A stretch of 64,000 nt of DNA from Ferrovum sp. (lineage in GTDB: Bacteria; Pseudomonadota; Gammaproteobacteria; Burkholderiales; Ferrovaceae): contig WJXM01000049.1 of NCBI GenBank assembly GCA_019456405.1, positions 42,225 through 106,224 on the forward strand. Reading direction: 5' to 3'. The translations under genes were made by a program, and so were the position numbers. The notes under the pieces were generated by a model. It did no database searches, had not been told where the DNA came from, and saw only the letters and a list, made by a program, of their open reading frames with translations. The first letter of the stretch is position 1, and the number at the start of each line of letters is the position of its first letter. Shown piece by piece: positions 9,445-19,170 of the stretch.

Positions 9445-10547
9445 CAGACGGCAGTCTCCTTCGACCACCAGATCCGGTGGAGATGCCGCAACAAGATGCG
9501 GGCGACGGCCGAGGTGGGCAAGGCGATCACGATGCCAAAAAACCCCAGTAGTTGACCAAAAGACAGTAAGGCCAGGATGACCATGACCGGGTGCAACCCG
9601 ATGCGATCTCCCACCAGACGGGGCGTGATGACCGAGCCCTCCAGCACATGGCCGGCGGCAAATACACCGCAGACGGGGAGCAGCAGGGAAGGGTCCTGAA
9701 TCAGAGCAGTGAGCACTGCCAGAACAAACCCGATGAAGACCCCCACGTAAGGAATGAAGACCAGCAATCCGGCGGTGATGCCCAAAGCCAGCCCCGAGGA
9801 CAGTCCTGTGAAATGCAGACCCAGGCCATAGAACGTCGCCATGCAGGTCATGACCAGAACCTGTCCGCGCAGGAACTGGCCCAGTACGGCATCGATTTCA
9901 TGGGCCAGTTGGCGCAGGGGGGCAGCATTACGCGGGGGAAGTTTCTGGGCCAGAGTCTGAATCAGACGGTCCCAGTCCTTGAGCAGGTAGAAGGTGACGA
10001 CGGGAATCAACAACAGGGTCAGGAACAGATGAATCAGTACCGATCCGCCGTGGCGGGCGGACAGGAGCAGGTTCTGGAGGGCGTCACTGATCGATCCCAG
10101 GTGTTGTTTCAGTAATTCGCGCCAGGTACTCAGACTGGTATTCCAGTCGACGCCGAGGTTCCTGGGCAGGTAGGGGATGAGGGCGGCTTGCCAGGCGTCC
10201 GTCGTGTTGGGCAAGCGTGCAATCAGTTGCAGGAGGTCATGGGCCAGAAGGGGAAAGAGCAAAACCAGAAACCCCAATCCCAGCCCCAGAAAACCGCCCA
10301 CGATGACCAGAGCCGCCAGGGGGCGAGGAAACCAGGAACTGCTCAGACGTCGAACCAGAGGGTGCCCGAGATAGGCCAGCAGGAGCCCGGCCACGAAAGG
10401 CGCCAAAATGTCGGCCAAGGTATAGATCAGCGCGCCCAGTGCAAGCAGGGCAAGCCAAATTTCAGGGCGTTGAGTGAACCTGGGGCGTGACAGGGGCATT
10501 TGGGTTAAAATCTGCGAGTAGTAAAGAATTCGGAAGTTCCGGTCCAT
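9444..10547 (-). CDS. AI-2E family transporter (PerM-like permease)
   Basis: Integral membrane protein of 367 residues with about eight hydrophobic segments, including [60 protein letters not shown] and a C-terminal cluster ending [21 protein letters not shown]. The [14 protein letters not shown] segment and the [15 protein letters not shown] / [16 protein letters not shown] pattern are hallmarks of the AI-2E/PerM family. It is transcribed away from purM with a 66-base gap and begins a leftward set whose next member is hda, a neighbourhood typical of betaproteobacteria. The transported substrate is not known from sequence. Confidence 0.88.
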   Translation of the reverse strand: MDRNFRILYYSQILTQMPLSRPRFTQRPEIWLALLALGALIYTLADILAPFVAGLLLAYLGHPLVRRLSSSWFPRPLAALVIVGGFLGLGLGFLVLLFPLLAHDLLQLIARLPNTTDAWQAALIPYLPRNLGVDWNTSLSTWRELLKQHLGSISDALQNLLLSARHGGSVLIHLFLTLLLIPVVTFYLLKDWDRLIQTLAQKLPPRNAAPLRQLAHEIDAVLGQFLRGQVLVMTCMATFYGLGLHFTGLSSGLALGITAGLLVFIPYVGVFIGFVLAVLTALIQDPSLLLPVCGVFAAGHVLEGSVITPRLVGDRIGLHPVMVILALLSFGQLLGFFGIVIALPTSAVARILLRHLHRIWWSKETAV

Positions 10548-10613
10548 GACTTGGTGATTTTAACAGGTCGGCATCCTTCTGGAAGGGATCCGATCCTACT
10601 TTGGAGAATTTTT

Positions 10614-11678
10614 GTGACTGTTTCCAACCCATTCAATGCCGGACTGTCCTATCGGAGTGCCGGGGTGGATATCGATGCGGGTGATGCCCTGGTGGAACGC
10701 ATCAAGCCGTTTGCCCGGCGTACCCTGCGCCCGGAGGTGGTCAGCGGGATCGGTGGTTTTGCGGCTTTGGTGGAGATCAGCCAGCGGTACAAGGAGCCGG
10801 TACTCGTTTCGGGCACCGATGGCGTGGGCACCAAATTGCGTCTGGCTTTCGAGTTGAACCGCCATGCAGAGGTGGGTATCGATCTGGTGGCCATGAGCGT
10901 CAATGACATTCTGGTTCAAGGCGCAGAACCCCTGTTTTTTCTGGATTACTTTGCCTGTGGTCGGCTCGATGTGGAACAGGCTGCGACCGTGATCGAAGGG
11001 ATTGCGCGCGGTTGCGAGGAAGCTGGCTGTGCATTGATCGGGGGAGAAACCGCAGAGATGCCCGATTCCTATCCGGCTGGGGAATATGACTTGGCGGGAT
11101 TTGCCGTGGGCGTGGCGGAAAAATCCGCTTTGATCGATGGATCCACCCTGCAGGCGGGGGATTGCGTCATCGGGGTGGCTTCGAGTGGCGCTCATTCCAA
11201 CGGTTTTTCCCTGATCCGCAAAATCCTTGCCCGGAGTGGAGCAGACCTGAAGGCTCCTTTCCCTGGGGGGGCGTATGGCACCGCCACGTTGGCCGATGTG
11301 TTGATGACCCCCACCCGCCTCTATGTAAAACCCGTTCTGGCCCTCATGAAACAGGTGACCCTCAAGGGCATGGCCCATATTACCGGGGGTGGACTGGTGG
11401 ACAACCTGCCACGGGTGCTTCCTGCAGGACTGGCTGCCCGCCTGGAGCGCGCGCGCTGGCCCCGCACTCCGCTGTTCGAGTGGCTGCAACACAGCGGCGC
11501 CGTGACCGAGGAGGAGATGTTGCGGGTATTCAATTGCGGGGTGGGGTTGACTCTGGTGGTGGCCCCGCGAGACGAAAAGGCCGTGCTGGAACATTTTGAA
11601 GCCTGGGGTTGGGAGGCTTGGACCATTGGCGAGATCGTGCCGCGTCTCGAGGCCGCGCCAGCGACCTGGGTCGCGTGA
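10614..11678 (+). CDS. purM: Phosphoribosylformylglycinamidine cyclo-ligase
   Basis: AIR synthetase, the fifth step of purine synthesis, cyclising FGAM with ATP. 354 residues from a GTG start at 10614, chosen because GGAG lies seven bases upstream and the family begins near [14 protein letters not shown]. Signatures: [78 protein letters not shown] and [17 protein letters not shown]. An open frame extends 21 codons upstream without family support. It is followed by purN after five bases, forming a purMN pair. Confidence 0.96.
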   Translation: MTVSNPFNAGLSYRSAGVDIDAGDALVERIKPFARRTLRPEVVSGIGGFAALVEISQRYKEPVLVSGTDGVGTKLRLAFELNRHAEVGIDLVAMSVNDILVQGAEPLFFLDYFACGRLDVEQAATVIEGIARGCEEAGCALIGGETAEMPDSYPAGEYDLAGFAVGVAEKSALIDGSTLQAGDCVIGVASSGAHSNGFSLIRKILARSGADLKAPFPGGAYGTATLADVLMTPTRLYVKPVLALMKQVTLKGMAHITGGGLVDNLPRVLPAGLAARLERARWPRTPLFEWLQHSGAVTEEEMLRVFNCGVGLTLVVAPRDEKAVLEHFEAWGWEAWTIGEIVPRLEAAPATWVA

Positions 11679-11683
11679 GGACC

Positions 11684-12337
11684 ATGGATGCCGAGCGACG
11701 GGTCGTCGTTCTGATTTCTGGACGGGGGTCCAATCTGGGCGCTTTGCTGGAGGCTCGATTACCGTTGCAGGTGGTGGCCGTCATCAGCCACAGGGCAGAA
11801 GCGGCAGGGTTGGGTTTGGCTCTGGCCCGGGGGATCCCTACCCGCGTCATTCCCGCCGGGGCTTATGCCGAGCGAACAGACTTTGACCGTGCCCTGCAGC
11901 AGGCCATCGATGATTTTGCGCCTGATCTGGTGGTGCTGGCGGGTTTCATGCGTATTTTGACGCCGGAATTCGTGGCGCACTATCAGGGGCGCCTGCTCAA
12001 TATCCACCCCTCCTTGTTGCCCGCTTTCCCGGGGTTGCACACCCATCGTCGGGCCCTTGCCGAGGGGGTTGCGGTGCATGGGTGTACCGTGCATTTCGTC
12101 ACCTCGGAACTGGATCACGGACCCATCGTGGCTCAAGGGGTCGTGCCGGTATGGGCAGAGGATGATGAAGCAAGTCTGGCTGCGCGGGTTCTGCACATGG
12201 AACATCGGTTGTTTCCCCATGTGTTGCGGGGCTGGGCGGAAAATCGCTGGGTCTTGAGAGCGGACGGTCAGGTCCGTTGGCGCGATGATTCACAAGAACA
12301 AAATTTACGCCTGCTCTGGGCTGGAGCATCTCGATGA
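11684..12337 (+). CDS. purN: Phosphoribosylglycinamide formyltransferase
   Basis: Transfers a formyl group from 10-formyl-THF to GAR in purine synthesis. 217 residues. The N-terminus VVVLISGRGSNLGALLEA binds the phosphoribosyl substrate; the catalytic region is LAGFMRILTPEFV, NIHPSLLPAFPGLHTHRRAL and GCTVHFVTSELDHGPIV, containing the conserved Asn, His and Asp. The ATG at 11684 is preceded by GTGAGG near the purM stop. The gene ends in an ATGA overlap with the methyltransferase gene. Confidence 0.96.
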   Translation: MDAERRVVVLISGRGSNLGALLEARLPLQVVAVISHRAEAAGLGLALARGIPTRVIPAGAYAERTDFDRALQQAIDDFAPDLVVLAGFMRILTPEFVAHYQGRLLNIHPSLLPAFPGLHTHRRALAEGVAVHGCTVHFVTSELDHGPIVAQGVVPVWAEDDEASLAARVLHMEHRLFPHVLRGWAENRWVLRADGQVRWRDDSQEQNLRLLWAGASR

Positions 12338-13677
12338 CAAAAAATTCTTCTCCCCTGCGGAGATCCGTCCGTCCTTCTTCCCAACCGCCGAAACCGAAGG
12401 AAGAGGCGGAAAGTGGCGGAGTGAGGATTCCTCTCTTCGATGCTCTGGTGGAAGTGCTGCGCATCCTGTTGGCAGGAACCCGTCCGGCGGACCGGGTGCT
12501 CCACGATTTTTTTCGTGATCAGTCCCAACTGGGCGCGCGGGATCGCGCCTGGGTCACGGACCATTTTTATGATCTGCTGCGCCACTGGGAATCGATCACG
12601 GCTCTGGCCCCGCCCACGGCTCCCCGTCGTCTGGTGCTGGCCAGTCTGCAGCGTGTCGGCGGACGCGGTACGCGCGAACTGCAGGGACTGTGCCGGGGAG
12701 ATGAGGAACGGGACTGGTTGGCGGCATTGGCGGCGCAGCGTTTGCCGGATACTCCCTCGGTGCGGGCCCATCTGCCGGAATGGGTCGTGAGTGCAGTGCA
12801 GGAAGTCCTGCCGGAAGGCGAGTGGCTGGCGCTTGGGTGGGCTCTGCAGAAATCGGCCCCGCTGGATTTGCGCGTCAATCTGCTCAAGGCGGAGCGGCCA
12901 GCGGTGTTGGCGGCATTGGCGGCTGCGGGTATCGTTGCCGAGGCGACGCCTTTGTCTCCCTGGGGAGTGCGGGTGCAGGGGCGTCCCCTGCTGAATCGAT
13001 TGCCCTTGTTCATCGAAGGTTGGGTGGAGATTCAGGATGAAGGCAGTCAGTTGCTGGCTGCTTTGGTGGCTCCCCGACGCCGTGACATGGTGGTGGATTT
13101 TTGTGCCGGATCGGGAGGCAAAGCGTTGCATCTGGCGGCGTTGATGCATAACCAGGGACGTCTTTATGCCTTTGACGTGGCCGCGCGCCGTCTGGAACAA
13201 CTCAAGCCACGGCTCAGGCGTTCAGGCGTCTCCAATCTCATGCCGGTGGTGATTGCCCGTGAAACCGATGACCGGGTTCGGCGTCTCACCGGCAAGATCG
13301 ATCGGGTACTGGTGGATGCGCCCTGCAGCGGAATGGGCACACTGCGCCGCAATCCGGACCTGAAATTGCGCCAGACCCCGGAGGGATTGCCGGCGTTGCT
13401 CGACAAGCAGCGCAATATTCTGGAAGCCGCAGCCCAACTGGTCAAACCCGGCGGGCGTCTGGTCTATGCCACCTGTAGCCTTTTACCTGCGGAGAACCAG
13501 GTCCAGGCCCGGGAGTTCAGTGCACGGCACCCTGAATTCGTTCCGTTGGTCGCCTCTCAGGTCTTGGCAGAGCAAGGGATCAGCGTGTCCGGCCTGGAGG
13601 ATCCCTGGTTTCAACTCTGGCCCCAGCGCCACGGAACCGACGGTTTTTTTGCGGCGCTCTGGCAGCGTCAGGAGTAA
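12334..13677 (+). CDS. RsmB/NOP-family RNA 5-methylcytosine methyltransferase
   Basis: SAM-dependent RNA m5C methyltransferase of 447 residues. After a polar, charged N-terminal extension of about 35 residues comes a NusB-like helical segment (ADRVLHDFFRDQSQLGARDR), then the Rossmann methyltransferase core: VVDFCAGSGGKALHLAAL (SAM binding), RVLVDAPCSGMGTLRRNPD (motif IV cysteine) and LVYATCSLLPAENQ (motif VI catalytic cysteine). Both family cysteines are present. The architecture resembles RsmB, but the place after purN rather than beside fmt makes the exact rRNA or tRNA target uncertain, so no symbol is given. It overlaps purN by ATGA; an MscS gene follows after three bases. Confidence 0.87.
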   Translation: MTKNSSPLRRSVRPSSQPPKPKEEAESGGVRIPLFDALVEVLRILLAGTRPADRVLHDFFRDQSQLGARDRAWVTDHFYDLLRHWESITALAPPTAPRRLVLASLQRVGGRGTRELQGLCRGDEERDWLAALAAQRLPDTPSVRAHLPEWVVSAVQEVLPEGEWLALGWALQKSAPLDLRVNLLKAERPAVLAALAAAGIVAEATPLSPWGVRVQGRPLLNRLPLFIEGWVEIQDEGSQLLAALVAPRRRDMVVDFCAGSGGKALHLAALMHNQGRLYAFDVAARRLEQLKPRLRRSGVSNLMPVVIARETDDRVRRLTGKIDRVLVDAPCSGMGTLRRNPDLKLRQTPEGLPALLDKQRNILEAAAQLVKPGGRLVYATCSLLPAENQVQAREFSARHPEFVPLVASQVLAEQGISVSGLEDPWFQLWPQRHGTDGFFAALWQRQE

Positions 13678-13680
13678 CCG

Positions 13681-14934
13681 ATGGAGCCGGCGGGAGAGCC
13701 TTTTGCTGATCTGATCGAGTTTTTTCAGTCGCTGAGTCAATATCGGCATATCTGGCAAGTGCCCGTCCTGGGTGCGGCCCTTGCGGTAGGATTTGGGTCT
13801 GCCCTGCTCCTGGGGAAACGTTTGGCCCATCAGACGGAAGGCGAAAAACTGGCCCGTCTCAAGGGGATTTTATTCGCGGGAAGCAGCGCTGCGACCCTGA
13901 TTCTGTTGCGTCACTATTTTGGCCAGGGGCGCCATGCTCCTTTGCTGCATATGGCGCTGGCCCTGGTCTTGGCGTTGGCTGTGGCGCGCATGGGGGTATA
14001 TGTCCTGCACTATGGGGTAGGGTCCAAACGGCTGGTTTTTGTCCAGACCCTGTTCCTGCGCCTGGTGTGGGTGGTCTTTGCCTTGCATGTCACCGGACTC
14101 CTCGATCCGGTACGGGTCTGGTTGGGGGAAACAGACTTCAGCATGGGCGGAACCCGGATGACGCTGTGGCAGTTATTGCAGGGGACCTTGGCCATCGGCT
14201 TGTTGGGGGTGGCGGCATTATGGCTGGGCTCCTGGTTGGAACGACGTCTGGGCCGAGCCGAATCTCTGGATCCCCATGTGCGCGTCATCGTGACCAAATT
14301 GACGCGGGGTTTCCTGTTCTTTTTTGCGGTGTTGCTGGCTTTTCCCCTGGTGGGAATCAATGCCACTTTTTTGTCGGTGCTGGGCGGTGCGCTGGGCGTA
14401 GGCTTGGGGTTTGCCTTGCAAAAGGTGGCGAGCAACTATGTGAGCGGATTCATTCTGCTCATGGATCGTTCCGTGCGCATGGGAGACGTGATCACCGTGG
14501 AAGGACGGCAAGGCACGGTGATTCGTCTGGATGCGCGCTGCATCACCCTGTCGGGCACGGATGGAACGGCGTTCATCGTGCCCAATGAAACTTTTTTGAC
14601 ACAGACCATCATCAATCATTCGCGCATGGGGATGGGCGTTTGCCATGGCCTGACCATCGAAGTGTCCTATGAATCGGATCTGGTCGCGGTACAGACCTTG
14701 ATGGAAGAAGTCGCCCATCGTCAAAGCCGCATCCTGACCGACCCGGCACCGGGTGCGGTGGTGGGCAAGATGACGGGGCATGGGTTCGAAGTGACCCTGT
14801 ATTACTGGATACCGGACCCCGGCAAAAGCGACTCGGGGCTGCGCTCCGTTCTGATGCAGGAGATTCGCCAGGGATTGCGCGCGGCGGGTATCAAGGTTCC
14901 CCTCAAGGATGGTGCGCAAGCGGTCTTGCCCTGA
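13681..14934 (+). CDS. Mechanosensitive ion channel, MscS family
   Basis: Inner-membrane channel opened by membrane tension during osmotic downshock. 417 residues with about five or six hydrophobic segments before the conserved MscS core. The pore helix and following beta domain are recognisable: FLSVLGGALGVGLGFALQKVA, NYVSGFILLMDRSVRMGDVI, EGRQGTVIRLDARC and FIVPNETFLTQTIINHS. The N-terminal membrane domain is larger than that of minimal MscS (286 residues), as in the longer paralogues. It starts three bases after the methyltransferase stop, so it is probably read from the same transcript. Confidence 0.9.
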   Translation: MEPAGEPFADLIEFFQSLSQYRHIWQVPVLGAALAVGFGSALLLGKRLAHQTEGEKLARLKGILFAGSSAATLILLRHYFGQGRHAPLLHMALALVLALAVARMGVYVLHYGVGSKRLVFVQTLFLRLVWVVFALHVTGLLDPVRVWLGETDFSMGGTRMTLWQLLQGTLAIGLLGVAALWLGSWLERRLGRAESLDPHVRVIVTKLTRGFLFFFAVLLAFPLVGINATFLSVLGGALGVGLGFALQKVASNYVSGFILLMDRSVRMGDVITVEGRQGTVIRLDARCITLSGTDGTAFIVPNETFLTQTIINHSRMGMGVCHGLTIEVSYESDLVAVQTLMEEVAHRQSRILTDPAPGAVVGKMTGHGFEVTLYYWIPDPGKSDSGLRSVLMQEIRQGLRAAGIKVPLKDGAQAVLP

Positions 14935-14936
14935 TC

Positions 14937-14945
14937 TGTTATAAT
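14937..14945 (+). promoter_or_regulatory. Extended -10 promoter for the desaturase gene
   Basis: TGTTATAAT is a perfect extended -10 element (TGn + TATAAT). No good -35 hexamer lies 16-18 bases upstream, which the extended -10 would compensate. The predicted transcription start near 14,952 gives a leader of about 35 bases ending in a strong GGAGGAG ribosome site (14,976-14,982) before the ATG at 14,988. It begins right behind the mscS stop. Confidence 0.55.
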
Positions 14946-14987
14946 GGACCCTTTGCCTGCAATTTTTCCTTCTTTGGAGGAGCACAC

Positions 14988-16175
14988 ATGATCTATTCCG
15001 GTATGCTGTCCCTGTCCTGGGTGGGCGATGTGGTCGTTGCCCTGGTGTTGACCCATATTACCATTGCCAGCGTCACTATCTTTCTGCATCGCCATCAGGC
15101 CCACCGTGCCCTGGAGTTGGGGCGCGTGGTCAGCCATTTTTTTCGTTTCTGGCTGTGGCTGACCACGGGTATGGTCACTCAGCAATGGGCGGCCATTCAC
15201 CGCAAACACCATGCCAAATGCGAAACGCCGGAAGATCCCCACAGCCCGCAGGTATTGGGTTTGTCGCGGGTACTGTGGGGAGGGGTGTTCCTCTACGTCA
15301 AGGAAAGCCGCAATGCGGAAACCATGGTGCGGTTTGGGCACGGTACCCCCAATGACTGGCTTGAAAACCATGTTTACGCGGCCCATGAACGTCTGGGCGT
15401 GACCCTCATGGCGCTGGTGGACATGGCATTGTTCGGCTTGGTGCCCGGACTGTTGATCTGGCTGGTCCAGATGGTGTGGATTCCTTTCTGGGCGGCGGGC
15501 GTTGTGAATGGGGTAGGCCATTTCTGGGGATACCGCAATTTTAATTGCAAGGATGCCAGTACCAATATCGTTCCCTGGGGAATTTTGATTGGCGGTGAAG
15601 AGTTGCACAATAACCATCATACTTTTGCGACCTCGGCCAAACTTTCCCACCACTGGTATGAATTTGATATCGGCTGGATGTATATTCGCATTCTGCAGGG
15701 TCTGGGACAGGCTCGAGTCAAGGCGGTGGCCCCGCAGGTGCGATTTGATCAGACCAAGCGTGAATGTGATCTGGTGACCCTCAATGCTATCATCCGCAAC
15801 CGTTATGATGTCATGAGACGCTATACCCGGGAACTGGCCACGGCCTGTGCGCGAGAACTTCATCCTCTCGGGGGATCCACCAAATTGCCCTCGCTCTCCC
15901 GGCGTGAGATGACCGCCATGATCGGACGCTGGCTGCACCATCCCGATCACGAATTGCCCAAGGCTGAACGCCATACGTTGGCCCAGGTGATGGAAATCAG
16001 TCACCCGCTGGGCACGGTGGTTCAAATGCGCCGCGAACTGGAACAACTGTGGACGCGCACCAATGCCAGCGCCGAACAGTTGCTGGAGCAGTTGCGCGAT
16101 TGGTGTCGGCGTGCCGAGGCCAGCGGAATTCAGGAATTGATGAAATTTTCGCGGACCTTGCGGGCCTATGCCTGA
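14988..16175 (+). CDS. Membrane fatty-acid (acyl-CoA delta-9 type) desaturase
   Basis: Membrane di-iron desaturase introducing a double bond into fatty acyl chains, 395 residues. The three histidine boxes are present: HRHQAHR near residue 32, HRKHH near 72, and HNNHH near 207, plus the stretch GVVNGVGHFWGYRNF with a further iron-ligand His. Hydrophobic segments flank the boxes as in DesC/OLE1-type enzymes. The C-terminal 120 residues form a soluble, charged helical extension that is long for the family but common in proteobacterial versions. It has its own extended -10 promoter and a strong ribosome site. A role in membrane fluidity is inferred. Confidence 0.9.
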   Translation: MIYSGMLSLSWVGDVVVALVLTHITIASVTIFLHRHQAHRALELGRVVSHFFRFWLWLTTGMVTQQWAAIHRKHHAKCETPEDPHSPQVLGLSRVLWGGVFLYVKESRNAETMVRFGHGTPNDWLENHVYAAHERLGVTLMALVDMALFGLVPGLLIWLVQMVWIPFWAAGVVNGVGHFWGYRNFNCKDASTNIVPWGILIGGEELHNNHHTFATSAKLSHHWYEFDIGWMYIRILQGLGQARVKAVAPQVRFDQTKRECDLVTLNAIIRNRYDVMRRYTRELATACARELHPLGGSTKLPSLSRREMTAMIGRWLHHPDHELPKAERHTLAQVMEISHPLGTVVQMRRELEQLWTRTNASAEQLLEQLRDWCRRAEASGIQELMKFSRTLRAYA

Positions 16176-16218
16176 GCGTATTATTTGTATTTGTTATAAC
16201 AGTCCAACTTTATATTCT

Positions 16219-16247
16219 TTGTTTGAATAAAGAGCGCTCGTTAGAAT
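16219..16247 (+). promoter_or_regulatory. Candidate sigma-70 promoter of the cys operon
   Basis: TTGTTT (16,219-16,224), a 17-base spacer and TAGAAT (16,242-16,247) fit a sigma-70 promoter in the A+T-rich gap between the desaturase gene and cysI. The leader to the ATG at 16,281 would be about 27 bases and carries GGAGAAG. The surrounding A/T-rich tract could bind CysB, but no recognisable CysB site is claimed. Confidence 0.45.
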
Positions 16248-16280
16248 GGTCTTCATTCCGATGAAGTGGAGAAGACGATC

Positions 16281-17957
16281 ATGTACCAATATGATGAAAT
16301 AGACCAGCGTCTGGTCGAGGAACGGGTGGCCCGTTTTCGGGACCAGACCCGGCGCTTTCTGGCGGGAGAATTGTCTGAAGACGATTTTCGTCCCTTTCGT
16401 CTTCAGAACGGGCTGTACATCCAGCGGCATGCGCCCATGTTGCGGGTGGCCATTCCCTACGGTGTGCTGAGTGCTTCTCAGTTGAGGCGCCTGGCCTGGA
16501 TCGCGCGCACCCATGACCGGGGCGTGGGCCATTTCACTACCCGTCAGAATATTCAGTACAACTGGGTCAAACTTCCCGAAGTTCCGGATATTCTGGCTGC
16601 ACTGGCCGAAGTCCAGATGCATGCCACGCAAACCAGCGGGAATTGTGTGCGCAATACCACCACCGACCATTTTGCTGGGGTGGCTGCAGACGAACTGGTC
16701 GATCCGCGCGTCACTTGCGAACTGATTCGCCAATGGTCTACCGGGCATCCGGAGTTTGCCTTCTTGCCGCGCAAATTCAAGATTGCCGTCAACGGTGCGC
16801 GCGAAGACCGTGCCGCGACGGGAGTTCATGACATCGGGTTGCAGGCGGTGCAGGATGCGGCACAGGGTCTGGGGTACCGGGTGCAGGTGGGGGGCGGGTT
16901 GGGACGGACCCCCATGGTGGGCGAGATCGTTCGGGAGTTTCTGCCGGTCCGTCATCTATTGACCTATCTCGATGCCATCCTGCGCGTATACAACCGCTAT
17001 GGACGACGGGACAACAAATACAAGGCGCGTATCAAAATTCTTGTCAAAGCCATGACCGTGGAGCGTTTTCGGCGGGAAGTGGAAACGGAATGGCAGCACT
17101 GGAAGGATGGTCCTGCCACTTTGGTGGACGAGGAAGTGGCACGGATCGAAGCGCGGCTCAAGAAACCGGCCTATCGGGCCCTCCCGGCGGGGATTCCGGC
17201 TGCGCTGGCCGCGCGTCTGCATCACGATACGGACTTTGCCACCTGGTTCCGCCAGAATCTTCATCCACACAAGGTGCCTGGGTATACCAACGTCGTCCTG
17301 TCTCTCAAAAGCCCGGATCAGCCTCCGGGGGACGCCAGCGCCGCACAGATGGATGCGATTGCCGACTGGTCGGAGCGCTTCGGCTTTGGTGAAATCCGGG
17401 TCAGCCACGAGCAGAACCTGATCTTGCCCGATGTGGCCCTGAGCGACTTGCCAGCCTTGTACGATGCCTTGTGTCCCTGGAAACTGGCGACTCCCAATGT
17501 GGGATTGCTCACCAACATCATCGCCTGCCCCGGAGGAGATTATTGCGCCCTGGCCAATGCGCGCTCCCTGCCGTTGGCCCAGGCCCTGCAGGACAAGTTT
17601 GCCGACGCGGCCTGGGTACGCGCCATAGGCCCCGTCGATCTCAATATTTCCGGGTGCATGAATTCCTGTGGACACCACCATGTGGGGCATATCGGCATTC
17701 TGGGCGTGGACAAGCATGGGCGCGAGTATTACCAGATTTCCATTGGCGGGGCGCAGGCGCCCGCCCGCCTGGGCAAGGTCATCGGCCCCTCCCTCGCTCC
17801 GGAAGAAGTCCCTGAGGCCCTCCAGGCCATGCTCGAGGCATACCTGAAACTACGGCTGGACCCCGCAGAAAAATTTGTGGATACGGTGGAAAGAGTGGGG
17901 ATCGTGCCTTTCCGTGACGCGGTCTATGCGCCCAATCAGGAGGTGGCCTGTGCATGA
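16281..17957 (+). CDS. cysI: Assimilatory sulfite reductase, siroheme hemoprotein
   Basis: Nitrite/sulfite-reductase-fold enzyme reducing sulfite to sulfide with siroheme and a 4Fe-4S cluster; 558 residues. Two ferredoxin-like half domains (LYIQRHAPMLRVAIPYG; FTTRQNIQYNW) precede the cluster-binding region, CPGGDYC (C-x5-C) and SGCMNSCGHHH (C-x3-C). Start ATG 16,281 matches the family beginning (MYQYDEIDQRLVEERVARFR) and has GGAGAAG upstream; a codon at 16,266 is less likely. No flavoprotein (cysJ) gene is present, as in many betaproteobacteria where another donor serves. It is followed by a DUF934 gene with an 8-base overlap. Confidence 0.93.
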   Translation: MYQYDEIDQRLVEERVARFRDQTRRFLAGELSEDDFRPFRLQNGLYIQRHAPMLRVAIPYGVLSASQLRRLAWIARTHDRGVGHFTTRQNIQYNWVKLPEVPDILAALAEVQMHATQTSGNCVRNTTTDHFAGVAADELVDPRVTCELIRQWSTGHPEFAFLPRKFKIAVNGAREDRAATGVHDIGLQAVQDAAQGLGYRVQVGGGLGRTPMVGEIVREFLPVRHLLTYLDAILRVYNRYGRRDNKYKARIKILVKAMTVERFRREVETEWQHWKDGPATLVDEEVARIEARLKKPAYRALPAGIPAALAARLHHDTDFATWFRQNLHPHKVPGYTNVVLSLKSPDQPPGDASAAQMDAIADWSERFGFGEIRVSHEQNLILPDVALSDLPALYDALCPWKLATPNVGLLTNIIACPGGDYCALANARSLPLAQALQDKFADAAWVRAIGPVDLNISGCMNSCGHHHVGHIGILGVDKHGREYYQISIGGAQAPARLGKVIGPSLAPEEVPEALQAMLEAYLKLRLDPAEKFVDTVERVGIVPFRDAVYAPNQEVACA

Positions 17958-18447
17958 AGTCGTGGTGAATCGTCAGATCGTGCCGGATACCTGGGTCCGG
18001 TTCAGCCCGGAGCAGAGTGAGGCAGGAGGGGATCGACTGTATCGTCTCGAGGAATGGCAAGCGGTACGGGCACAGGCCAGAGAGGGGCGGGTCGGATTGT
18101 GGGTAGAGACCGACCAGGACCCAGAGGCTCTGCGCCCCTATCTGCCGGAGGTGGCCTTGATCGCGATCCATATCAGCAGTTTTACCGATGGGCGGGGACA
18201 TAGTCTGGGACGCTTGTTGCGCGAAGTCTATGGCTATCAAGGCGAGATTCGGGCGGAGGGCGACGTGATCCAGGATACGGTCAATGACCTGGAACGCTGT
18301 GGCTTCAACGGGTTTTCACCCCGACCGGGAGAAACGGCCGACAATCTCCTGCGCGGTCTGGGACTGTTCAGCGAGGCCTATCAAATCTCGGTGGAACGGC
18401 CCGAACCCTTGTTTCGGCGGCGGTTGTCCCACCATTCTGGAGGTTGA
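17950..18447 (+). CDS. DUF934 family protein, sulfate-assimilation associated
   Basis: Small soluble protein of 165 residues starting at GTG 17,950 inside the end of cysI. The family is recognisable from HISSFTDGRGHSLGRLLRE, YQGEIRAEGDVIQDT and LERCGFNGFSPRPGE, a pattern typical of DUF934 proteins, which are almost always found next to CysI/CysH. No cofactor motif or membrane segment is seen. Its place between the sulfite reductase and APS reductase genes suggests an accessory or electron-transfer-related role, but the function is not established. The ATG at 17,954 is in another frame and is not used. Confidence 0.85.
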   Translation: MHEVVVNRQIVPDTWVRFSPEQSEAGGDRLYRLEEWQAVRAQAREGRVGLWVETDQDPEALRPYLPEVALIAIHISSFTDGRGHSLGRLLREVYGYQGEIRAEGDVIQDTVNDLERCGFNGFSPRPGETADNLLRGLGLFSEAYQISVERPEPLFRRRLSHHSGG

Positions 18448-18448
18448 C

Positions 18449-19153
18449 ATGTCGATTTCTCGAATCGATCAGCTGGAACAAAATTTGCGGGCGTGGTCGT
18501 TGCGCACGCCGGCCTTGTCTTTGGCCAGCAGTCTGGGTGCCGAGGACATGGTGATCACCGACCTGATTTTCCGTAAAAATTTGCCGATCCGTATTTTCAC
18601 CCTGGATACGGGGCGTTTGCCGGAGGCGACCTATCGCTTGTTGGACCGGATTTTCGAGCATTATGGACGTCGCATCGAAGTATTCTGGCCTGCCCCGGAG
18701 GATGTGGAGGAATTGGTCAAGGAACAGGGCGTCAACGGGTTTTATCATGGTTTGGCAGCGCGTCGTGCCTGTTGCGCAGCGCGTAAGGTGAAGCCGCTGG
18801 CCCGTGCACTGTCTGGACAGCAGGGCTGGATCACCGGGTTGAGGCGGGACCAGTCGCCCACGCGCGGTGATCTCGTCACTGAAATTCGGGATGAAGGGCA
18901 CGGATTGATGAAATATAGTCCCTTGTTGGACTGGAGTCGGGAAGAGGTCTGGGCTGTACTGGAAGAACACCGGGTGCCCTATAACGCATTGCATGACCAG
19001 CACTATGCCAGCATCGGTTGTGCTCCCTGTACGCGCGCAATCCAGCCAGGGGAGGATGAGCGGGCCGGACGCTGGTGGTGGGAATCTTCCGACAGCAAGG
19101 AATGTGGATTACATGTTGCCTCAGAAGCAGAAAAGGCAACTCAGGCATCATGA
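18449..19153 (+). CDS. cysH: Adenylylsulfate (APS) reductase, CysH family
   Basis: Reduces activated sulfate to sulfite with thioredoxin; 234 residues. PP-loop fold core: LASSLGAEDMVITDLI, FTLDTGRLPEATY, and GLRRDQSPTR. Two cysteine pairs, RRACCAARKVKPL and GCAPCTR, are the ligands of the 4Fe-4S cluster that marks APS reductases as opposed to PAPS reductases, and the C-terminal SDSKECGLH carries the catalytic cysteine. So this operon can reduce APS directly and does not need APS kinase. The ATG lies two bases after the DUF934 stop; an open frame further upstream belongs to the overlap with DUF934. Confidence 0.93.
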   Translation: MSISRIDQLEQNLRAWSLRTPALSLASSLGAEDMVITDLIFRKNLPIRIFTLDTGRLPEATYRLLDRIFEHYGRRIEVFWPAPEDVEELVKEQGVNGFYHGLAARRACCAARKVKPLARALSGQQGWITGLRRDQSPTRGDLVTEIRDEGHGLMKYSPLLDWSREEVWAVLEEHRVPYNALHDQHYASIGCAPCTRAIQPGEDERAGRWWWESSDSKECGLHVASEAEKATQAS

Positions 19154-19170
19154 AAGGAGAAAGCGGTTCC

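Noticed and set aside
14802..16046. Minus-strand open frame across the desaturase gene
   Set aside because: The plus strand has three histidine boxes, an extended -10 and a strong ribosome site; the reverse frame has none.
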